Source: Oidiodendron maius Zn
Lineage: Eukaryota; Ascomycota; Leotiomycetes; Myxotrichaceae
Reading direction: 5' to 3'
Length of the DNA stretch: 64,000 nucleotides
NCBI GenBank assembly: GCA_000827325.1
Contig: KN832897.1
Coordinates: 62,001 to 126,000 of the forward strand
Part shown: piece after piece, positions 35,914-50,562 of the stretch
How positions within the stretch are numbered: position 1 is the first letter of the stretch
How the letters are laid out: each line of letters opens with the position of its first letter
Program-made: the position numbers and the translations under genes
The notes under the pieces: model-generated
The model's input: only the letters and a program-made list of their open reading frames with translations
Told to the model about the DNA's origin: nothing
Databases searched by the model: none

Positions 35914-37468
35914 TTATAAATCTTGGTGCTTCTTTGGATATCCTTGCCATTCTCTGATATTCTCTCCGGAGAATATCAAGAACAGTGGGAATATCAGTAC
36001 AGTCGCACTAATAGCGCTTAAAACGCCAAATCCAGCTGTAAAACCAAGTTTATTTGCAATAGGGAGACCATAGAAGCCGATATTGAAAGCATAAACTATA
36101 TATCTGTAAGCGTAGTATAAATATAAGACAGGGTTCTATCTTACGGGATTTGAATAGGTTAATAATAACACTAATTTCGCTAGACTGAGGTGTGTATGAA
36201 TCACAGCAGTACGTATAAACTAATGTCGTGCACACTTGCGTGCCGATTCCAGATATAGCCATACAAACAACGGCTTGGATCCAAGGTTTATGGTTCTCGA
36301 CACAATATCCGAAGGTTGCTAACCCAACGGGTGTTAAAGCAACAAGAGGAAGCACATATAAACGGGCTTCTGGCTTTCGGTATCCGCCGTGGTGCTTCGC
36401 ATAGGTATTTATAATAAAGTCACTAACCCATCCGGTTAAAAGCTCTCCGATAAAGCAACCGACTGTTAAAGGTATGCCTAAGAAGAGGCCAGTTTGTTCA
36501 AGATTGAAGTGAAAAACTGTAGACCCAATAAAGGAACCCGTTACTGCAAAAAGAGGACTGCCGTAAGTGACCGTTACCATATATGTGATACACGGTAGCG
36601 TTATAGCAGCGTACTTTGTTATATAAAGTGGCAGTAGAAAATCACGGATTCGGATATTTCGGTCTACTACCTTCCCATAAAAGAGTAGCCTCTGTATGTA
36701 AGATCGCTCTTCTAGGTTGCTAGAGCCTTCTCGTGGGAAGAGCGTTTCGGGGAAAGTAAATAGTGCTAGGATGAATAAAACTCCTAGAATAATTGCTGGG
36801 GTCCAGATGGCCCACCTCCACCCATATCGTTGGGCAATATACCCGCCAGCTATTGGAGCAAGATGAGGTCCGTTAAGAGTTGCCCACGCGTATATTCCCA
36901 TAGGAACTCCACGTTTGCCTTGGACAAATAAGTCACAAATTGTTGCAGCTCCAATTCCAACCGGGATACTACTTCCAATCCCACTGAAAACTCGGCCGGT
37001 AATCACCCCTCCCCAAGAAGGTGATACAGCAGAGCCGACATATCCTGCAATTGCAATAATTGTAAAGATTAGATATAGAATTCTTCTTCCATATATATTA
37101 GCAAAGGGGGTAACTAATAGTGGAAAGATGCCAGTAAACATGATAAACACCGTTGTTGTGTATGAAGCTTGCTCGACTGTAACGTGTAAATCCCTTGCAA
37201 CCTGGACAAATGCTGGATTAAGTAGTGCGGACCCAAGCTGCGATATAAGCGTAAATGCCGACATTAGGAGCACGATCCAATACTTCTGTATTGAAGACCA
37301 GTTTAGTGGGTCATCTTTGTGGTCGCTAGGCTGGGGAACCGCAAGTAACATGTGTTTGTCGCGTTTGACAGGTCGATCGGATTGATCAACAGAGATTCCA
37401 TACTCCAGTTTTCTCTCGCAGTCAGAGCTGCCTGCTTGAGAAATATGCACACCTATCTTCTCGGGCAT
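35914..37468 (-). CDS. MFS transporter (DHA1-like), 501 aa
   Basis: Exons are 36145-37468 and 35914-36095. The 49-nt intron uses the ATATATAG acceptor because the nearer CTTACAG puts a stop in frame. The start at 37468 (MPEKIGVHIS) is preferred; the open frame extends upstream, but that part reads like untranslated leader. The protein has DPLNWSSIQKYW before the first membrane span, an A-like motif region (FANIYGRRILYL) after the second or third span, and about 12 hydrophobic segments, the pattern of fungal drug:H+ antiporters. It ends with GENIREWQGYPKKHQDL. It lies 1.1 kb from the halogenase and is a candidate exporter of the cluster product. The substrate is unknown. Confidence 0.88.
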
Positions 37469-40482
<3,014 letters not shown>

Positions 40483-41383
40483 CGATCTCCTGCACGACAA
40501 TTATTATTACTTACAAGTAACATTGGTATCTTAGGGAAGCTAAGGCTTTAGGCTCAAATATCACGTATTTATTAAACGAATATTATATAACCTAAAGCGT
40601 GTTTGCTAATCGTTGTCTCCCTCGCTCAGCTGACCTCTATATAGTGTATTTATAGTCATTGTATTTTACAATATATATTATTTACCCACTAGTTCAACTA
40701 TTGTACTGTGATTCTCCCTAAACTTGAGGGTTTTTGGCGCAATGGAAAATAAACATACTCCCTGTCTCCTATGGCAAGGGACGCCGACAGATGAATGAGA
40801 TTCTAGCTCATGGCACTGAAGCGGGGGTATTAAAATTTTGGCACCCTGAGCTAGAGATCTAGAGCATATAATGGAGGTTTCTCCCACATGTAAATAGAGA
40901 AGAGAAACCGACATTTCAATCCATAAAAACGATTCTTTTTTTCAACTGAAGCGCCCATACAAAGCCGTGGCAGTAGAGTGGATAGGCAGAGAGAATAGAT
41001 GTACATGGTTAGCTCGAAATTAACCGTCCTGCTTTTGCCCATTAGAGAACGGTTGCCTGGCTAGGGATGTGTTTCATATTTACTGTTGTAGGAGAGCTTT
41101 TTATGCTCATAAACCCCAAAGCTGTTCTACTCTGCTTGTAAGTCGAAGAAAATATTCTAGTAAGGGCGTAATTGACTGTAATTTAATCACTGATTGTAAT
41201 ATTTCTTCTCACAAAAATACCGATATATTTATCCCATTTATCACACTTCTAACATATTTCAGTATAGCTTTGATCAGTCACTCAGCTATACCGTCGTAAT
41301 ATAGGTACCCTAATCTAGCATATAAGGACTATAACAATCTGTGAAGTATATTGTCAACTTGTAACCGAAGTCCATCCATTCTT
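40483..41383. other. Intergenic interval between convergent genes
   Basis: Holds the 3' ends and terminators of the halogenase (plus strand) and the reducing PKS (minus strand). No gene seen; the short open frames are unsupported. Confidence 0.5.
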
Positions 41384-44300
41384 TCACGCATTCAAACTTT
41401 CCTCGATTCTCACCCTCGCTAACCTCCCCAGCTCCAAAATCGAAGCACTGTTCGTCAGCTCCAAAATACTCACACGTGTGCCCAAGTTCAGCATCCACCA
41501 GCTCTGCAGTTCAACCGCAATGAGCGAGTCTAGCCCAAGATCTGCCAGTTTCTGACTCGTACTCACATCCGAATTGTCGCCGAATACCAGCAAGCTCTTC
41601 ACACATTCAGCCACCTGCGTTGCCAGAAATTCATCTACAGCCTCTGTGTCCTCTAAAGTTGATGAGTTGGCCTTGACATTATCCACGAAGTGTCGCAAGG
41701 CAGCGGCACTATCGGTTTCGTTATTGGGATAAAGTATGATATTACTGACATCTTGGCTGCCGTTAGCTGTGAGTCCACGTCCCCGTGCATCTGGAGCATG
41801 CTGCGCTGTTCCCACAACAAATTGCGCTCGATTGACATAGCTTTCAGTCATCGTAGGTAAAGAAGGCTTATTGAGTGACGATGAGCGAATCGCCAATTGC
41901 AGGGACTCAAGGAAGTCGTTCTCGCCGATCAACTGCGCTCCCGCACGGCGGAGATTCTCTAGAATGGTAGGGTGTCGGCTGACATAGCCGATGTCTTCCA
42001 TGACTCCAAGGTCAATGACGGACGCTGGGAGGCCGAGATTCTGTCGAAATTGGACAAAGGCATCCAGGAAGGCGCTTGCAGCAGCGTAATTGGCTTGTCC
42101 CGGATTGCCGTGGATGCCGTAGATGGAACTTAAGAGAACGAAGAAATCTAGTGGCTGATCTTTTAACGCGTTGTGCAAGTTCCAGGTGCCTTGGACTTTA
42201 GCCACCGTTACATCTGTCCAGTTATCGAAGGTCATCTCGAGGAGCTTCTCGTCCTGTGATCTCGTTAACTAAAATACTCTTATAAACGCGTTTAGTTAAT
42301 CAGAATATACCCTAAGCACCAGTGCTAAGTGCAAGACACCCGCAATTGGTTTTGATGCATTTATCACCAATTTTTCCATTGTTGTAATCTCTGTGATACT
42401 TCCTGTGACAACTTGAACCATACAACCCAAAGCATTGAGTTCAAAAATTAGCTCATCATTAGCGGCGGTTGTAGAAGCCGATCTTGTCAGGAATATAATA
42501 CAGCCAGCTCCCCGTTCTGCAAGCCAAACGGCAGAAGCCTTTCCAAGGCCACCAAGGCCACCAACAAGTAGGTAAGCACGGTCTTTTCTGAACCGCGCCT
42601 CTTCCACATGAAGGTGGTCTGGATGTACTTCGGTATCGTTAAGGAATTCTATACAGGTTGCGCCTGCCGCTTGATTGCTATGTAGGTGACGGAATGCTTC
42701 TTGGACACTTCCTGGGCCAAACTTCGTAATGGGAAAAATGGGCTTTATGGAACCCTCTCTGTAGAGATCTATCGTATTTTGGAGAAGCCTATAACATTCC
42801 TGGCGTTAGTTTTATCAGATTTAATTGGAAGATATGTCCGCTAGCACCAACCTGCGGGCTACCTTCGGCCTGTGAAGAAACAGTGCAGCAATGTCAATGT
42901 TATGGAAACTTCTATTTCCATCCAAAATCCCTAGGTCTAGGGATGCATCACCGGTACTGTCCCGCCCGCCAAGGTTAATGACGCTTCCCCCTTCCGAAAC
43001 ACATTTCCAACTGTCTTGACGGAGATTGCCAAATAGGGAGTTTATAACAATGTCTACACCTCGAGAATTAGTGGCTTGCATAATTCCTGCAATAAATGAA
43101 TTGTCCTGGGAGCTGAAGATTTGGGATGGTGGTATTCCATGCTCCATTTCTAAGAATTCTCTCTGCTCATTTGTAGCGGCAGTGGCAAAAACCTGCACGA
43201 AACATTTAGTTCTATTAATTGACAGACAAGAAGGTATATCTGACCTTGGACCCTATCATCTGTGCAATTTGAATAGCAGCGATGCCGACTGCCTCAGTCC
43301 CCGAGTGGATCAAAATTGTCTCATCCTGAGTTAAATTACTAATTTCCAAAAGCGCACGAATCGCCATTCCGTGAGCCATGGGTAAAGAAACCACATCCTT
43401 AAAAGAATAGCTGTCTGGGATCCTGCAACACCATTGTGCGTCGACCCGAACATTAGATGCTAGAGAGCCAGGGAACCAACAGACCACGCGATCACCAAGC
43501 TTGAGATTGTGGCTTTCGTTTGGACCGACTCGATTAATGACTCCAGCACACTCAAGTCCGAGATCTCGATCATTATGCAGAACACCTGTAGCCAGTAATA
43601 CGTCCTAGGGCGCTGGTCAGATTTTTCCATGTCTCAGGAAACGGAAGAGATAACTACCCAAGAGGTCACTGATGCGACTGCCACTTCGATTTCCACTTCA
43701 CCGTCTTGCAGCTCCTCTTTAGATTGAAGCACCCACTGTAAACTACTGAGTAGTCCGGGATTAGAAATACGCAGCGTTTTAAAACCTTTATCTGCCGTTG
43801 CCAGGGTTGAGGCAAGTAGCGTTTTAATATTGCTTGTGGTAAACCGTGGTACACACACGGAGCCATTCACAATTGCGAATTCCGAATCCGAACTGCTGTA
43901 ACCAACCTGTAAGTTAACCTGTATCTTCTTAAAGACCTGAACAACAGAGTTCCACAAAGACAGGCTTCCATCACTTGGATCTAGTTCCAAGGTTGCGAAA
44001 GTGGTGCCCAATTCCAATCGAAGTGTTCTAGCAAAACCTAATATCATAGCAAAGTATGGGTTGTGTACCGAGACCTGCGCTGGACCCGTAATCCATAGAA
44101 TCTTGTTTTTATGAGAGCGAGAAATGAAACGAGTTAAACCTCGAAGATTCTTCTCGGACAAATTTTGGAAGAAGGATTCAGATCCATCAATATCGAGGAG
44201 AGATATGACATCCACTGAAGAAGGCGGTAGATCCCATAGGGAACATAGAGAAACATCGTAACCAGTGGATTCGAATTGTGTCTTTAACGCTTTCGCAGAT

Positions 44301-47300
44301 GAATTTACGATAGCTGTATCGGACACTAAAATACTTAACGTCTTGCGGGGTTCGTTATCCGCTTCCATAGCTCTGCTAATAATGATGTTGTTAAGCTGGT
44401 ATGGTTCTGTATGGTCCATTACAGAGGTCTCAATGCCGGCAAAACCGGCCTTTTGCAGCACGGCATCCCATTGTTCGGCCTGAAGGTAGGGCTCATTCGG
44501 GCGACCATCCGATTCTCCGAGCCACCAACCCGAGAGCGTACCCTAAGATGTTAATAACTCCATGAAAAATATACACAATTTATTTACCATGATATAATTG
44601 ATCCATTTTGCTTCTAAAAGCCAAGTTAGATAATGACGGCGAACGATAGAAGAATTTGATCACTTACCTGTACATAATTCTAGCAAGAAAAGGCGACCTC
44701 CCGTTCGAAGAAGTGACCGGCAGTTGACCAAGGTCTGGCGCAAATCGGGAGTAGCGTGTAAAACCTTTCTAGAATTAATATCCATGCACATGGTGACATA
44801 CAAGTTACTCTTCACATACATTAGAAGCGAGGACAAGATCATAGCTATTAAGCTGTAGTCCTTGTGCTGCTGGATCCTTGCTGATATCCAACACCACATG
44901 TTCCAGATTAGGGTAATCGTGAAAACGCTCTTTAGAAGCCTTGAAAAAACCAGACGATATATCAGTGTAGGTATAAGTGCTAAACATGCACTTGCGGCCA
45001 GGTTTGGTGAGAGCTGGTAATACTGTGGATGTAAATCCTCCTGTTCCCGCTCCAATCTCGAGTATACGCATCGTGGGGTTGCTGTGGCCAAGTAGTTGAA
45101 AAAACTGACTATAATCGAGCATATTGAAATAGTTATAGATCTCCATGAGGATATTGTCGGGTAGCAGGACAGCAAGAGGCTCCACCGTGCCTTGGAAAAT
45201 TCCTTCAACCGCATCATAAATTCTCGCCACGCCAGAGGAGATATTCTTTGCCGGTGTCTCTAGGGATTTTGTAGTCAATTCTCGTATCATAACTTGCCGC
45301 TCCTCTGAGGTTAGTTGAAAGAGGTGCTGGGTATCCTTTACCACCTTACTTCCATGTTGTTTAATGTTTGATATATAGTCTTCGTTCCACTCCTTGAACC
45401 GGCGCATGTGATGCAGCGAAGATTCTGCCCCGCTTAAGAGTCTTGTCGTTTCTATTGCACAAAGAATGCACAATTTTTCAACAAGTTCTACACAAGATGT
45501 AAGATCTATCGTTTGATGGATTAATTGCTTCGGGCCGACGAGGTCAATATCAGGCTTCCATTCAAGAAGCCGTAGTTCCTGAAGCGGATCATTGACTGTA
45601 CTAGGAGTAACAGTATCGAGAAAGCGAAACCGAAGCCCTCTTGACTGCAGCACAAGAGATCCATCTCTTGCTGTGACCTGGCCGTTTGAAGAAAGCACAT
45701 TGCCACTGTTAGATTTTACCTCCGTATAAATTTGGAGATATAATCCTTCCTTAGGCTCGATGTACATTTCTTCAATGTAAGTCGGAAGCACTAGCTTGTT
45801 CATAAAGCGTAAATGGCCTTGAACTGAGCCAAGAATGCAGCATTGTAGCAACTGGTCCAGTGTCGTTGGATGTAGAGGATACGAAGACTTCTTGGGATCG
45901 CGGGCTGCGAGAACATTCGCTGAAATCGCACATTGACTGACACCGTATTGTATGCTCTGAAGTCCTTGAAATGCAGGGCCATACTCCAACCCTGCCGTCT
46001 TGGCAGCTTTATACCAATGGGCACTGTCCACCGGTCTGCTTGCCCCGCTATTTGATGGGTTTTCAACAAGCGGGAGACCCGTTACTGACCGACCCGTGTG
46101 AACCTCGCCAGAGCAATTTTTGGTCCACTGTCTGCCATCATAAGAAAGAATAGCAAATTCATACCAGGAGGAGTCGAGGTCTGTGGTGAGTCGACGGGGT
46201 TGTAACCGAGTGATGATTTCGGTTGGTCGTCCGCTCTGTAGAAGCATGGCCGCGCCAATGGCCACGGATCGTATTGTAAAAGAAGGATGTCCTGAGAGCT
46301 GTTTGATAGCTTCACCTACAATGGCGATGTAACCCGCTGCCGGAAACACGACGTCACCACCGACAGCATGATCATTGAGCCATGGACTATTTTTCAGGTG
46401 GAGAACCTTTCGCCAGCTCGGCTCCAGGTCATTTCCGCCAACTGTCGGAGCGCCGAGAAGCTCATGCTCGGCATGTTTTCTCATTCGGTACTGGTACGAA
46501 ATTCGGCTCTCATGCCAGTAAGACGTATTGTGAACCCAAGGATATGGTGGTAGATTCGACAAGGTTCGGCCTCCAGAATTCAACGCCGCGAAGTCCGGTA
46601 CTAGTCCATTGCAATATAGCTGACCCAAGCTCCGAAGGATTGTTCTAGTGCAGTCTTCTCCTCTGCTTAAGCAATTAGTGTATGGGATGCTTAGCTTCAT
46701 GCCTTTGCAAATCTGGTGAAAGGGGCCGGATAAAGCTGCGTGCGGGCCGAGCTCTAGAGCCATGCTCAATGTATCTGTCTTTTGGAGTGCACTTTCAACC
46801 GCAGAGAGGAATAGAACGGGGTGCTCCATGTTTGAGCGCCAATATGATGGTCCAAGCAGAGTAGGATCGTCTGTTACGTGGCCTGTCACGCTAGAAAAGA
46901 ATGGAATTTTAAGCTGCTCCCGGGTTGTAGTTATTGATGCAATCAACCGTTCATAGTATTCCCCCACAGACCTCATGTGAACTTTAAAATATTAGAACAT
47001 AAATTTGTTGAATTTTAAGAATCACTTACCAGAGTGATATGCGCGGTCAACCTTCAATCTCCTAGCCAAGGCTTCGGGTTGATATTGGCGGACGCGATCC
47101 AGAACTGCTTCCACCTCACTCGTGTCTCCAGATATGGTAACACTAGATCTACTATTCTCACAAGCAATTGCTACATTTCCAACTAGTAAATTGGATGCCT
47201 CTTCTCGACCCAGTCCTACGGCAGCCATCGCTCCTGGTCTTCGTTGATATTCGCTAGCGACACCTCGATAAAATGCAACCAAAAGAGCTTCTTTCATTCC

Positions 47301-49549
47301 AATGGCACCGGCAGCATAGGCAGCAGCAATCTCACCACTCGAGTGGCCCACTACCGCCGCTGGATGCACACCCCATCTTCCAAGGAGGTTCACCAGTCCA
47401 AGCTGGATAGCGGTGCATAGTGGCTGGGCGTACTCTGCCGTGTGGATTTCTCGGGATTCTTGTAAGATTTCTGTTTGAATGGTGTTACTGCCAGTACGAA
47501 TATAAACGCAATATTTTGGTAGTTAAAGTACCTTCTATTTTCCATGATGGCGCATGTGAGCATTGTGCCAGCCATGAATCCATCTTTTGAACGTCTTCTC
47601 TAAACGACGGAAAGTCATCAATCAATTGCCGGCCCATTCCCGGCCATTGCGCACCTTGCCCTGTGAAAATAAAAAGCAGGCCATTAAATTTAGGCGTTTG
47701 AACTATTGGGTTAGCCTGAATCGACTTCCCATCGGTCACACAGAAGGTTCGCACATTCTGGTGGTGGCGCCGGACGTTTAAGGTATATTCGAGATCGGAA
47801 ATTTCGAAGGGCTCAGAGCTAATAAACTTCTGATAGTTTGAGATCATCTTCTCCATAGATGTCTCACTATGCGAGGAGAAGACGAGTAGATGTTGTTGAC
47901 TGTGGTTGGCTCCTGCGTTACTGTTCGGCATATTCCCATTCGAAAGATGCCCATTCGAAAGATGACCATTTGTATGGTGTCCGTTCGTATGGTTCCCGTT
48001 TGTATGGTTCCCGTTCGTATGGTTCCCGTTGGTACGATGCCTGTAGGTATGATGCCCGTTCGTATCATTTCCGTTCACCTCAGGGCCGTTGGTGACTACA
48101 TCCTTCAGTCTTGGGGAGTAAGTAGCTGCATCCAGAATAACATGAGCATTCGCTCCACCGAGGCCAAATGAATTGATGCTGACTCTCTGCCGACGTCCGT
48201 AAGGCCAAGGGACAGCTTGAACGGGAACAGTTAAGTTAGCTTTATTAAACGGAACTGAAACAATATCGTTAGCAGGCTAATCTCTGCTACACAAAACTGA
48301 GATCTCACTCTTTGGGTTAGGAGTGTCAAATTTAATATTAGGGGGGATAGTCTGCTGCTCGAGGGACAAAACTCCTTTGATGAGACTGGTCAAACCTGCT
48401 GCCCCTTCGCTATGACCAACATTGGGTTTAACCTTGTTTCTCTTCATTAGCAAGATATGGATATGGGGAAGTATTAGAACATACGCTCCCAATATAGATA
48501 CCCTGATCGCCAAAGACATTGGCTACTGCCGACGTTTCAAGAGGATCACCGGCTGCCGTTCCAGTACCATGACACTCCACAAATGGTGTATCTGCCAGAT
48601 TGGCAATTCCTGCCTTTTTATAAGCCCGTTTGATGAGGGCCGCTTGTACCTTGGAACTCGGATTGGTTAAGCCGACAGTTTTTCCATCCGCATTCACAGA
48701 CGTCCCCCGGATAATTGCGCGGATGGGGTTTCCATCTCGGATGGCGTCTTCTAAGCGCTTTACATAGACCGCATTGACAGCGTCTGCCCGCGCAAACCCA
48801 TTTGCACTTGCATCAAACGACTTTGAGGACCCGTCAGGAGATAAGGCATGCAAGTTATCGAGAGCCATGAAATACTCGGGCGATAACAGCAGATTCGAGG
48901 CCCCCACAACGGCAGAAGAGCAATCGCCACGCTGCAATGCCTCGCAAGCTAGATGCAATGCCACCAAGCTTGAAGAACAACCGACCTTGATAGTCATACT
49001 AGGGCCTTTGAAGTCAAACTCATAAGATATGCGGTTGGCGAGAACAAAGTCATCCATGCCTGTGATCTCGTACACGCCACCATCTTGGGGGTCTTTAGCT
49101 TGCATCTGCAGCCAATCTTGCCCAAAACTGCCTGTATATACAGCAATATTCTTTCCTCGCCAATTTGTCTCTCCAGCGTTTTCCAATGCTTCGTAGACCA
49201 CTTCTAGGAGCAATCGCTGTTGGGGATCTAGGCGCTCAACTTCCATCTGCGACATACTGAAAAACGCAGCATCAAAACGATCGACTGGCTCATCTAGAAA
49301 ATATCCTTGTCTCATGGAAAGACTTCCAATTCCACTCGATGCGGAATCGGCGCCATTATAGAATCCATCGATGTTAAACCGCTCAGGGGGAATTGGTTTC
49401 CTGGCGTCTCTTCTGTCGACCAGGAGATCCCAGAACGATTTGCTGTCGTGGCAGCCCCCAGGCAGTCGCAATCCAATGCCAACGATCGCGATGGGATTTG
49501 ATCCTTCCTCAGCAGAGACCATGGTGAATGGGGCTATCTCGTTACTCAT
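41384..49549 (-). CDS. Highly reducing polyketide synthase, 2528 aa
   Basis: Minus-strand exons: 48485-49549, 48309-48432, 47532-48254, 47030-47470, 44820-46981, 44668-44764, 44588-44613 (26 nt), 43658-44542, 43245-43604, 42848-43192, 42311-42799, 41384-42253. Order: KS (active site VGCSSS, then HGTGT, NVGHSE), AT (GHSSGE), DH ([10 protein letters not shown] with HPTTLDQ), CMeT (LEIGAGTGG near 1427), ER, KR (VGGLGGLG near 2150, with NYAAA), ACP (GLDSL near 2480). It builds a reduced, methylated chain. The ER nucleotide site reads [11 protein letters not shown] where HSAAGGVGQAA is usual, so enoyl reduction may be weak. It has no release domain, so the chain probably passes to the SAT of the neighbouring non-reducing PKS. 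The alternative TTG at 49558 is not needed as a start. Confidence 0.93.
47936..48075 (-). repeat. 15-bp coding repeat in the KS-AT linker of the reducing PKS
   Basis: About nine in-frame units of 15 bp encode NGNHT and variants ([15 protein letters not shown]). The stretch links the KS domain to the AT domain, where low-complexity sequence is tolerated, and the repeat should vary in length between strains. Confidence 0.85.
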
Positions 49550-50562
49550 GAAATCCAAGGCATGCAGAGGTGTTGTTAATGTTGGCTTGCCTCTTTGTGT
49601 GGATTATTGGTTGAAGGATATATGACGATTTCCTATGCCTTAGCTCGTTAAGTAGCCCGAAATCCGCGAAAGGAATAAAAGTAGAGTTCATTTAAGAAGC
49701 CGCAAGCTCTGTGTTATCGACCGCAACCTGGCCCAAGAATTAGCACTGGTCATATTTCATCCCACGAGCGGCTTAATCACCGTAAGTATATAGAAAATAT
49801 TCGGCCAGTGTATCCACTAATATGCTACCAAGTTCTTCACACAAGATATACCCATACAGGTAAGCCGCTCTCGGTTCCAAATTATAGGGAGGGTGGTTTA
49901 TTCAGGGAAATGGGAATGGGGGAGCTACCGTTAATGTTGCCATGCTTAGGCATAATAGGGTAGGAGTTTCGAACTGAACCTTGAATCGGAATCCCGATAT
50001 TCCCGGACATGTTTAGCGGCCATGTAGAATTAAGGAATGTACTTAATGTTACGATTATTCTTCTATTATTGTTACCGGGTTGGAAATAGGGCGCGTCATG
50101 TGGGGTTAGTGATCACGGCATTTGAGTGCAATTGTTGGACGGACTTCCGAATATTCGCCGACAAGTTGGCGGCTACTTAGAGGTGCAATATACGATCAAT
50201 GCTGGCACTATTGTAAAAAGGATTGATATAGTCGTGGTGATAACAACTTTCACTGCTATCGTTTTGATCGGAAATCCGGATATTCTCCGATATGCTGGAG
50301 CCACTGATTCCTCATCATCCGCATAACCTATGCTCGTGTTGAGTTTGCCAGTCCATTTCCACACGACCCAATGTTGTAAACCGTCCTGTCGTTTAGCAAT
50401 ACTTCCATGAGCCCGTCCCATGAACCCAACCTGCCAAATAATAGATGACTAATTTTGTTATATCCTTGGCTTATCTCCCGTGTCGTTTGCTCTTAGAAAT
50501 TCTCCAATTACCAATTTATGCTCCCTGAATCAGAGCAGCCACCGTAATTCACAACCGACACG
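49550..50562. promoter_or_regulatory. Divergent promoter of the two PKS genes with a thrice-repeated motif
   Basis: The two PKS start codons are 1013 bp apart and the genes run outward, so both are likely controlled from here. A near-identical word occurs three times: CCCGATATTCCCGGA (49993-50007), TCCGAATATTCGCCGA (50146-50161) and TCCGGATATTCTCCGA (50275-50290). Paired CCG triplets around an AT-rich core are what Zn2Cys6 regulators bind, so this is a candidate operator. No regulator gene is present in the window. No coding sequence is seen. Confidence 0.55.
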
